Shown one piece after another: positions 16,211-23,195 of a DNA stretch of 64,000 bases; position 1 is the stretch's first letter; every line of letters starts with the position of its first letter. Under the pieces are notes generated by a model. That model was not told where the DNA came from, did not search any database, and was given only the letters and a program-made list of their open reading frames with translations. Origin of the DNA: Ornithinibacillus sp. 4-3 (GTDB lineage Bacteria > Bacillota > Bacilli > Bacillales > Amphibacillaceae); contig NZ_CP162599.1 of the NCBI RefSeq assembly GCF_040958695.1, positions 406,001-470,000 of the forward strand, written 5' to 3'. The position numbers were made by a program, and so were the translations under genes.

Positions 16211-17473
16211 ATGGATAGTAGACAACGATATCAAATACTTTTTAATACAATAAATCAATATAATTCTGGAGAGAAAGGGATTACAAGGATTGCTTATTCT
16301 AATGATGAGCAAACATGTACACATAACTTTATTCATTTATGTAGTACGGAAAATCTGAGTATTCGTTTAGATGAATGTGGGAATGTCATTGCGCGTAGAG
16401 AAGGGAAAATTCCTGGATTACCTCCTGTGATGATTGGTTCACATTTAGATACGGTTTATCAAGGTGGAAAATACGACGGGGTTGTAGGTGTTACTGCAGC
16501 GCTGGAAGTTATTAGACGCTTGAATGAAAAAGAAATTGAAACAGATCATCCGATTGAAATTATCTCCTTTGCTTGTGAAGAATCCTCTCGCTTTGGTGTG
16601 TCTACAGTAGGAAGTAAAGCAATGGCAGGAATGATTGATAAGGAAAAATACCGTAATTTAACAGATCGCGATGGAGTGACAATGGAAAGAGCGTTCACTC
16701 TTTGTGCATTGGACTTCGATGTAGTTGATGAAGCAAGTCGTGTTGATGAAGATATTAAGGCGTTCTTTGAACTGCATGTGGAGCAGGGACCTATTCTAAT
16801 TAATGATGACTTGAAAATTGGTATTGTTACAGGAATTGCAGCACCTGCACGCTATGCGATTAAAGTGGAAGGAACGGCTTCCCATTCAGGTACAACGCCA
16901 ATGAGTATGCGTAAAGATGCTTTCTTAGGTGCTTCTGAAATTGCTTTACAACTAGAGGAAAAAGCAAAAGAAGAGAAAGAGCATGGAACAGTGGCAACAG
17001 TAGGTGTTGTAGATATTGAAGCAGGAGCAATGAATGTTGTGCCAGGAACTGTAGATATGAAGGTAGATATTCGCTCTACTTCTGTTGAATCAAGACAACG
17101 TGTGGTTAATGCATTATATGAAATGGTAAGTCAAATTGAATCAAAACGTAATTTGCATATTACAATAGAGGAAATTAGTGGAGAAGAGCCTGTTCTTTTA
17201 TCAGAGGAAATTAATCAGACATTAGAAGAAATTTGTCGTGAAAAGCAACTGCCTTATACTTTCATGCCGAGTGGGGCTGGACATGATGCGATGAATATGA
17301 CTCGTTTATGTCCAACTGCATTAATTTTCATACCATCTGTTGATGGGCTAAGTCACCATCCTGATGAGTATACAGAGTTAGATGATATTATGAATGGGAT
17401 TGACGTATTAGAAGAAGCAATTATTCGTTTTGCAAGCTCAGACCATCCTATAGAGGGATTAGTAGAAGCGTAA
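16211..17473 (+). CDS. M20-family amidohydrolase (N-carbamoyl-amino-acid hydrolase / allantoate amidohydrolase type)
   Basis: A zinc-dependent amidase of the hydantoinase/carbamoylase branch, 420 residues. Metal-site motifs appear in order: GSHLDTV near 85, the aspartate-bearing YDGVVGV near 97, CEESSRFG near 130, ELHVEQGP near 195, and HSGTTPM in the dimerisation domain near 233. The C-terminal histidine is in SHHPDEYT near 390. Such enzymes hydrolyse carbamoyl amides like N-carbamoyl amino acids, allantoate or ureidoglycolate. The ATG at 16211 has TAGGAG 8 bases upstream. The hydantoinase-like gene at 25.8-27.2 kb could supply its substrate, but the two are not adjacent. Exact substrate uncertain. 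Confidence 0.9.
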   Translation: MDSRQRYQILFNTINQYNSGEKGITRIAYSNDEQTCTHNFIHLCSTENLSIRLDECGNVIARREGKIPGLPPVMIGSHLDTVYQGGKYDGVVGVTAALEVIRRLNEKEIETDHPIEIISFACEESSRFGVSTVGSKAMAGMIDKEKYRNLTDRDGVTMERAFTLCALDFDVVDEASRVDEDIKAFFELHVEQGPILINDDLKIGIVTGIAAPARYAIKVEGTASHSGTTPMSMRKDAFLGASEIALQLEEKAKEEKEHGTVATVGVVDIEAGAMNVVPGTVDMKVDIRSTSVESRQRVVNALYEMVSQIESKRNLHITIEEISGEEPVLLSEEINQTLEEICREKQLPYTFMPSGAGHDAMNMTRLCPTALIFIPSVDGLSHHPDEYTELDDIMNGIDVLEEAIIRFASSDHPIEGLVEA

Positions 17474-17495
17474 TTATTGCTAGGAGAGAATATGT

Positions 17496-17877
17496 ATGAA
17501 GACCTTGGAAGATGTTCTCACAAAAATAAAAGATGAGCGGCAGCGTGAGGTAATGACAGAAGTACTTTCTTGGGTAAGAGAGACATATCAACAGCTTGTC
17601 CCTGCTGTAAAATGGAGCGAGCGAGCCGATGTTCACAAATAACGGTACATTTATCATTGGCTTTAATGCCGCTAAAAAACATTTTGCAGTTGCTCCAGAA
17701 CCAGCAACAATAAAACATTTCATGGATGAGATAGTGGCTAATGAATACTCATATACCACAAGTTTAGTACGTTTTCCTTGGGATCAGCCTGTTAATTATC
17801 ATCTAATAAGTCAATTCATTGAATTTAATATAAAAGATAAAGCGACAAACAAAACCTTTTGGAGATATAGTAAATAA
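17496..17877 (+). pseudogene. ydhG-like (DUF1801 / YdhG-YjbR fold) gene with a 4-bp frameshift
   Basis: The frame starting at ATG 17496, with TAGGAG 9 bases upstream, reads 48 codons (MKTLEDVLTKIKDERQREV... ending AVKWSERADVHK) and stops at 17640-17642. The rest of the family pattern, MFTNNGTFIIGFNAAKKHFAVAPEP through FNIKDKATNKTFWR, continues in the next frame from 17629 to 17877. At the junction lies GAGC repeated three times (17615-17626). Removing one copy restores a single frame reading KWSEPMFTNNGTF. The gene is therefore broken by a 4-bp tandem duplication or is a slippage switch. Intact relatives are small YdhG-type proteins sometimes annotated as iron chaperones. It directly follows the M20 gene and may share its transcript. 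Confidence 0.85.
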
Positions 17878-17900
17878 TCTATTAAATTAAAAATTACTAG

Positions 17901-17938
17901 AGAAGGAGATGTCAATTTCGACATCTCCTTCTATTTGT
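17901..17938 (+). terminator. Hairpin terminator after the ydhG-like pseudogene
   Basis: AGAAGGAGATGTC (17901-17913) pairs perfectly with GACATCTCCTTCT (17920-17932). The T-tail is short. Confidence 0.75.
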
Positions 17939-17987
17939 TGTTACAATAGTATATGTTAAAAGAGGAAAGTATTAGGAGTGTAAATCA

Positions 17988-19181
17988 TTGAATAAAAAAG
18001 ACATCGCAAATTTTCGCAAACAATTAAAAATAAATAATGATTTATTGCGAATAAAAGAACTTTATTATGTTTACGTTATGAAAGAATCGAAAGAGGTTTA
18101 TCATCATCAAAGTGTTCCTTTTGAAATGCTGGAGAAGGAACAACAGGAGTTATTTATCGCGAATTATAAAAAATTATTATCTGGCCATATCGATGAAAAA
18201 TTATTTGCTTTAAAATTCAAGCGGGAAGAAGAAAATAGCCAGCAATTACTTCATCAAGGATTGAATAGTAAAACAACGGAAGAATGGACAGAATATATGC
18301 TTGAGCTTGTTGAGAAAATATTAGCAGGAAAGCAGTTCGAAATGGATACAGTTATTACCTTTATTCGTGGGGATTATATGAAGCCGGTAAAACCTACAAG
18401 TGAAGAATATGAAGAAAGTGACCGAGATCAGGTCTACTCTAATTCCTTTATCCTATGTAGTATTAATAAGACACAGGAGCCGAAAAAAGAATTATTATTT
18501 GATTATATTGAGAAGGAATTTAAATACAATATTATTGTAGATCCAATTATTAATTTAAAGGCACCATTATCAGGTTTTCTTTATCCATGTTTTATGGATA
18601 ACGCAGCAGATGTAAATCATGTGCTTTATGGAACAGGGAAAAAATATGAGCTAGATTATCATTTTATTGAGGAAGTATTGAATGTAGAGGAGGCTACAAC
18701 GGCAGAAGATGATAAAATTGTTTTTGAAGAAGTAGTAAAACATGTGACAGATGATCCGTTAAATACAACTACATTATCGAGTATGTATGAAGAAATTTAT
18801 CGAGTGGTAGAAGAAAATGAAGAAGAGGAACAGGAAGCAAGATTAGATTATCGAGATGTTGAAAAGGTGTTAAAAAATAGTGGAATTACAAATATAGATG
18901 TGGAGGCTGTAGAAACTGCCTTTAAAACAGTTGTGGATGACTCCAGATATGAATTGAAAGCATCAAATGTCGTTCCAAAAGCGACCAGCAAATCGATAAA
19001 AATAAAAACGAAAGTTGCAGATTTATCGATTAGTCCTCAAGAATTAAACCATGTACGTCAAGTAGAGTTTGGTGGTAAGTTATATTTGATGATTGAGCTT
19101 GAAGAAAATACTACTATAGAAGGTTTTGAAATGGCTCCAGAATCATTATTCCGTAAAGGGGAGAATGAGTTGGATCATTAA
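17988..19181 (+). CDS. DUF4317 family protein
   Basis: A 397-residue soluble protein matching the Firmicutes DUF4317 family, which has no known function. The N-terminus MNKKDIANFRKQLKINNDLLRIKELYYVYV and the central LFDYIEKEFKYNIIVDPIINLKAPLSGFLYPCFMD are characteristic. An acidic linker lies near 285 (EENEEEEQEA) and a second small domain fills the C-terminus. TTG start with AGGAG 9 bases upstream. It appears monocistronic. No catalytic motif or signal peptide is visible. Confidence 0.85.
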   Translation: MNKKDIANFRKQLKINNDLLRIKELYYVYVMKESKEVYHHQSVPFEMLEKEQQELFIANYKKLLSGHIDEKLFALKFKREEENSQQLLHQGLNSKTTEEWTEYMLELVEKILAGKQFEMDTVITFIRGDYMKPVKPTSEEYEESDRDQVYSNSFILCSINKTQEPKKELLFDYIEKEFKYNIIVDPIINLKAPLSGFLYPCFMDNAADVNHVLYGTGKKYELDYHFIEEVLNVEEATTAEDDKIVFEEVVKHVTDDPLNTTTLSSMYEEIYRVVEENEEEEQEARLDYRDVEKVLKNSGITNIDVEAVETAFKTVVDDSRYELKASNVVPKATSKSIKIKTKVADLSISPQELNHVRQVEFGGKLYLMIELEENTTIEGFEMAPESLFRKGENELDH

Positions 19182-19249
19182 ATAAAGCAAATGGTATATT
19201 ATTATGAGAATTAAATAATTTAAAGTTCCAGTGAAGAAGGGATTCGAAC

Positions 19250-20731
19250 ATGAGTGAAACAAAGAAATATGAATATTTAGCTGATAATCCAAATGTCAAA
19301 GTACTACCAATTATGCTCTCATTAATCATTGGAGCCTTTTTTGCGATATTAAATGAAACACTACTTAATATTGCTTTAACAACTTTAATGCATGAATTTG
19401 ATGTTCCTATGACAACGGTTCAGTGGATGGCTACAGGATTTATGCTGGTTATGGGGATTGTTATTCCCGGTTCTGCACTGTTATTACAATGGTTTACAAC
19501 CCGACAGTTATTTATAGGAACCATGATTGTCTTTACAGTTGGAACAACGATATGTGCATTAGCACCAACATTTTCTATTTTAATTGTTGGGCGCTTGTTA
19601 CAGGCTTTTGGAACAGGAATGCTTGTACCAATTATATTCAATACATTTTTATTAATCTTTCCACCTCAACGCCGTGGAGCAGTGATGGGAATTGTAGGGC
19701 TTGTTATGATGTTTGCTCCTGCAATTGGACCAACATTATCAGGAGTGATTGTTGAATATTTAGGTTGGAGATATTTGTTTATTTCTGTTATTCCATTTGC
19801 TCTCTTTTCTATTGCTTTTGCATGGAAATATTTAAGAAATGTTGGAGAAGTCACGAAGCCGCGCATTGATATTATTTCACTTGTGTTTTCAACAATTGGA
19901 TTCGGTGGAATTGTGTATGGATTTAGTATGGCAGGAGATCCAGAGATCGGATTTTCACATGCATCTGCTTTTGTACCACTTATTGCAGGAGTAGTAGCTA
20001 TTGTTTTCTTCTGCTTGCGTCAATTTAAACTGGATGAACCAGTATTAGATTTACGTGTGTTTAAATATCCAATGTACACATTAGGAGTAGGGATGTTTGT
20101 TATTATTATTATGGCAATGTTTGCATCGGAAATTATACTTCCCTTTTTCATGCAAGGTCCGTTAGCATTGTCAGCAGCTGCAGCAGGATTAGTATTATTA
20201 CCAGGAAGTATTTTAAATGGTATACTTGCACCGTTTATGGGACATTTATTTGATAAATATGGACCGAAAGTATTAATGATTCCATCTTCAATTGTATTAA
20301 GTGTTACTATTTTCATGCTGACGAGATTGAATATGGATACACCGATATGGATGATTGTAGTTATTTATATATTGCTGATGATCTCCATTTCTGCTATGAT
20401 GATGCCTGCAGAAACAAATGGATTAAACCAATTGCCGAAGAAATTATATCCACATGGGACAGCTGTTATGACTACTTTACAGCCTGTAGCTGGAGCAATT
20501 GGAGTATCTGTATTTGTCAGTATCATGAATGCAAGACAAACACATATTTTAAGCCAAGCAGAAAATCCTTTAGATGAACAAACGATAAATCTTGCAATGA
20601 CATCCGGTTTAAAGCTTGTTTATATCATTGCTCTGATAATGTCACTTTTCACAGTTATTATGGCTTTCTTTGTTTACCGAGCAACACCCCCGCAGGAAGA
20701 AATGCCAGCTACTGAGGGTGAAGTCGAGTAG
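19250..20731 (+). CDS. DHA2-family MFS multidrug efflux transporter
   Basis: A 493-residue proton-coupled exporter with 14 predicted membrane segments, of the EmrB/QacA-LmrB type. The DHA2 signature is visible early: LNIALTTLMHEFDVPMTTVQWMATGFML near residue 40, and GRLLQAFGTGMLVPI near 115. The motif C-like GLVMMFAPAIGPTLSGVI is near 150. The charged C-terminus ends in EEMPATEGEVE. The first 20 residues are polar. Substrates usually include lipophilic drugs; none can be named here. It is followed by a strong terminator and no regulator is adjacent. Confidence 0.93.
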   Translation: MSETKKYEYLADNPNVKVLPIMLSLIIGAFFAILNETLLNIALTTLMHEFDVPMTTVQWMATGFMLVMGIVIPGSALLLQWFTTRQLFIGTMIVFTVGTTICALAPTFSILIVGRLLQAFGTGMLVPIIFNTFLLIFPPQRRGAVMGIVGLVMMFAPAIGPTLSGVIVEYLGWRYLFISVIPFALFSIAFAWKYLRNVGEVTKPRIDIISLVFSTIGFGGIVYGFSMAGDPEIGFSHASAFVPLIAGVVAIVFFCLRQFKLDEPVLDLRVFKYPMYTLGVGMFVIIIMAMFASEIILPFFMQGPLALSAAAAGLVLLPGSILNGILAPFMGHLFDKYGPKVLMIPSSIVLSVTIFMLTRLNMDTPIWMIVVIYILLMISISAMMMPAETNGLNQLPKKLYPHGTAVMTTLQPVAGAIGVSVFVSIMNARQTHILSQAENPLDEQTINLAMTSGLKLVYIIALIMSLFTVIMAFFVYRATPPQEEMPATEGEVE

Positions 20732-20752
20732 AAATAGCTAAATTTACAAAGC

Positions 20753-20792
20753 AATCCCCTTTATCTATAAAAATGATAAAGGGGATTTTTGA
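20753..20792 (+). terminator. Terminator of the DHA2 transporter gene
   Basis: AATCCCCTTTATC (20753-20765) pairs perfectly with GATAAAGGGGATT (20775-20787), ending in TTTTT. Confidence 0.92.
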
Positions 20793-20888
20793 TGAATGAA
20801 TCTCAGTAATTTCTAATGTTTGTCTAAGTTTGCTTTAAGAAAAAGCGGGTAGAGTAGTAGTTAGAAATTAAGATATGGAGGAATAATC

Positions 20889-21275
20889 ATGAAAAAAATT
20901 ACTGCAATATTAATAGGAATGCTTTTATTCGTTAGTGCTTGTGGTGCTGGTGCAGATGGTCGGGAACAAGAAGAGACATTAGCACCTTCAAACACGGAGA
21001 AAGAAAATATGGATTCAGAAGAAAGTGAAGTAGCAGAGAATCTAGAAGAAAAAGAAGAGGATACCACTCAACTTCCAGAATACAGTACTTTAACGGAGCA
21101 GGTAGCCATCGAAGACTTTCAATTACGTATTGTAGAAGATAATCAAGGAAAAAGAGTAATGCTAATTGAAGATGACCAAGGTCAAGAAAAGTATAAATCT
21201 ATTTTTACAAAGAAAAATAATCGTTTGAAAATCATTGAATTTAATAAGGGACAAATTTTTAACGAAGTAATTTAA
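20889..21275 (+). CDS. Small lipoprotein, unknown function
   Basis: A 128-residue protein with a clear lipoprotein signal (MKKITAILIGMLLFVSAC, modified cysteine at 18). A low-complexity acidic linker (about 25-60, rich in Glu and Ser) follows, then a small domain of about 60 residues containing LRIVEDNQGKRVMLIEDDQGQEKYKSIF. GGAGG precedes the ATG. No family is recognised. The layout suggests a tethered extracellular domain on a flexible stalk. Confidence 0.8.
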   Translation: MKKITAILIGMLLFVSACGAGADGREQEETLAPSNTEKENMDSEESEVAENLEEKEEDTTQLPEYSTLTEQVAIEDFQLRIVEDNQGKRVMLIEDDQGQEKYKSIFTKKNNRLKIIEFNKGQIFNEVI

Positions 21276-21356
21276 TGCAGACTTCAGACTAGGATAAGGA
21301 TTTGGATAGAATAGAGAAACATTCTTTTCGTTCGAATTTTTTCCTAGTTTTATTTT

Positions 21357-21596
21357 GTGAAATTAGCTAAAGTCCGTCATGACCTTGCATCAGAAATTGC
21401 TCAAGATAAAATTGATAATTGGTACATTTGGTTAAATACAATGGGAAATTATTATTCTTTAGAAGTATTTGCAGGACTTGGTGAAATGTATGTGGCGGAT
21501 GAACGGTTTACCAAAAATATTGATCAATTTGGTGAAGGGCTCTCATTGTTCAAGAAAGAGGCAATGGCTATTTATGTTAAAAACCAAATTAGATAA
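21357..21596 (+). pseudogene. Remnant of a TipAS-domain (MerR/TipA-type) regulator
   Basis: The 79 codons from 21357 match only the C-terminal part of a TipAS antibiotic-recognition domain. FAGLGEMYVADERFTKNIDQFGEGLSLFKKEAMAIYV is the recognisable core. In intact proteins of the TipA/Mta type this follows a MerR DNA-binding domain and a coiled coil, both missing here. The bases upstream (21276-21356) encode nothing related in any frame and there is no ribosome site before the GTG. I therefore read it as the decayed tail of a deleted gene, not as a working small protein. Confidence 0.7.
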
Positions 21597-21698
21597 AAGC
21601 TCCTTTCCCTTTTTGAACAAAGAGTGGCAATTTACAGCTTTTTAGATGTTTTTTGAGTAAAATGGCTTATAATGTAAAGGAAAGGGGGAGGATCGAAC

Positions 21699-22142
21699 GT
21701 GAAACAAATGTATCAAAATATATTAGTAGCAGTGGACGGATCTGAAGAATCGGAATATGCATTACAAAGAGCAATAGAACTAGCCAAAAAACATGAATCA
21801 GTAATTCATCTCATCCATGTCCTAGAGAATTATAGGTATCCTGGTGATACTGGTTCGTTGCGCAAAGAGAAAGAAACATTCGGAAAACAATTATTGCAAA
21901 AGCTTCAAAAGCAAGCAGAAGAGCAAGGAGCAAAGAAGGTAGAAACAATTTTTGACTTTGGACACCCTCGTTCTATCATTTCTAAAAAGTATGCAAAACA
22001 AGTAGAAGCAGATTTGATTGTTTGTGGAGCTACAGGAGCAAATGCAGTACAAAGATTAATTGGTAGTGTATCGGAATATATTGTTCGAACAGCTAGATGT
22101 GATGTGTTAATTGCTCGTATGCCAGAAGATAAGGTATTATGA
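21699..22142 (+). CDS. Universal stress protein (UspA family)
   Basis: A single-domain 147-residue Usp protein. The N-terminal strand ILVAVDGSEESEYALQRAIELA and the C-terminal ATP-binding signature GATGANAVQRLIGSVSEYIVR (G-x2-G-x9-G-S) are both complete, so it should be of the nucleotide-binding type. The GTG start has GGGGGAGG 7 bases upstream, and a TATAAT at 21668-21673 could be its -10. It stands alone between a regulator remnant and a long palindromic hairpin. Confidence 0.93.
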   Translation: MKQMYQNILVAVDGSEESEYALQRAIELAKKHESVIHLIHVLENYRYPGDTGSLRKEKETFGKQLLQKLQKQAEEQGAKKVETIFDFGHPRSIISKKYAKQVEADLIVCGATGANAVQRLIGSVSEYIVRTARCDVLIARMPEDKVL

Positions 22143-22154
22143 GAAACAATTCAT

Positions 22155-22200
22155 AACTAAATAGCTTCATGTGGCTAATGATGAAGCTATTTAGTTGATT
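22155..22200. terminator. Bidirectional hairpin between convergent genes
   Basis: AACTAAATAGCTTCAT (22155-22170) pairs perfectly over 16 bp with ATGAAGCTATTTAGTT (22181-22196) around a 10-base loop. A T-run is lacking on the forward side. Confidence 0.7.
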
Positions 22201-22229
22201 GGGCTATTATATTTTTATACTAATTTTAC

Positions 22230-23066
22230 TTATTTTAAGGTGATTTCATCTAAACGAACAAACTCAAAACCTTGTTCAAGTAGCTTAGGGACAGCGTTGA
22301 TAACACCTTCTGCTGTTCCGCTTTGTGGTTGATTCATATGAAGTAAGGCAATGGATCCAGCTTCTGCTTGAAGGAGCGCGTTTTCCACTTGAGTACTTGT
22401 AAATGTGGCGCCTGCATCTCCTAAGATATCATAATTGACAACTTGATAACCTAATGCATTTGCTAATTCCACGGCAACTTCATCATAGTAGGCAGTGCCT
22501 GAACGGAAATATTTCATTTCTTTACCAATTAACTCTCTTACTGTTTCATGGTTCCCCATAATTTCTTCATATGCTGCTTCAGCGCTTGTTGTGGCGGGAA
22601 TGCCCCAAGCTTCCCCACCATTTACAGATAAAGGTAAATGATCTGTACCATGATTTTCAATTTGGAATAAGGGTTCCTCTGCTAATGTTAGAAAAAGTGC
22701 TTCATTTGCTAAAATCCATTGTTCATTTACAAATAAAGTAGCAGGAATTTTCTCTTCTATTAAAAATGAGATAAGCTCTTCATCGTATTGGCTACCATTT
22801 GGTCCGCCACAGGCGTCAAAGGTTAGAGCAATCTGTTGCTTATTTGTTTGAAAACGATGTTTAACTCCAGTAACATTTTCACCCCATTCGCTCGTGTTAC
22901 GTTGGAAATCTTCTATTTGTATAGTTGTTTCTGGTGGATTAGGAAGCTGTTTTATAACATGTTCAGTTTTCTTTAGAGTTGCAAACTTCGCTTCATTAAG
23001 AGTTTCGTTGTTACAACCGATTAGAACAAGCAAAAAAATAGAGATAATTAAAAGCTTTTTTGGCAT
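22230..23066 (-). CDS. Polysaccharide deacetylase (NodB-type) lipoprotein
   Basis: A carbohydrate esterase family 4 protein of 278 residues, anchored outside by a lipobox LIGC (cysteine near 18). The NodB domain begins near residue 80 with ALTFDACGG, holding the catalytic and metal-binding aspartates. The zinc histidine pair is in ENHGTDHLPL near 140, an RSGTAYYD equivalent of motif 3 near 190, and LLHMN near 240. Such enzymes remove acetyl groups from peptidoglycan or other envelope glycans. The ATG at 23066 is chosen because AAAGGAG lies 8 bases upstream; the GTG at 23075 overlaps that site. Divergent from the DHH-CBS gene. Confidence 0.9.
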   Translation of the reverse strand: MPKKLLIISIFLLVLIGCNNETLNEAKFATLKKTEHVIKQLPNPPETTIQIEDFQRNTSEWGENVTGVKHRFQTNKQQIALTFDACGGPNGSQYDEELISFLIEEKIPATLFVNEQWILANEALFLTLAEEPLFQIENHGTDHLPLSVNGGEAWGIPATTSAEAAYEEIMGNHETVRELIGKEMKYFRSGTAYYDEVAVELANALGYQVVNYDILGDAGATFTSTQVENALLQAEAGSIALLHMNQPQSGTAEGVINAVPKLLEQGFEFVRLDEITLK

Positions 23067-23195
23067 TGGAGTCACTCCTTTGTATAATAAAGGAAAAGGA
23101 TATTATTTATGATATTAACAGGTAATGATTTTTTCAGCCAGTGAACACACCATCTACATAGATAATTAAACGACTTGTAAGGAGGAAAAATAGAC

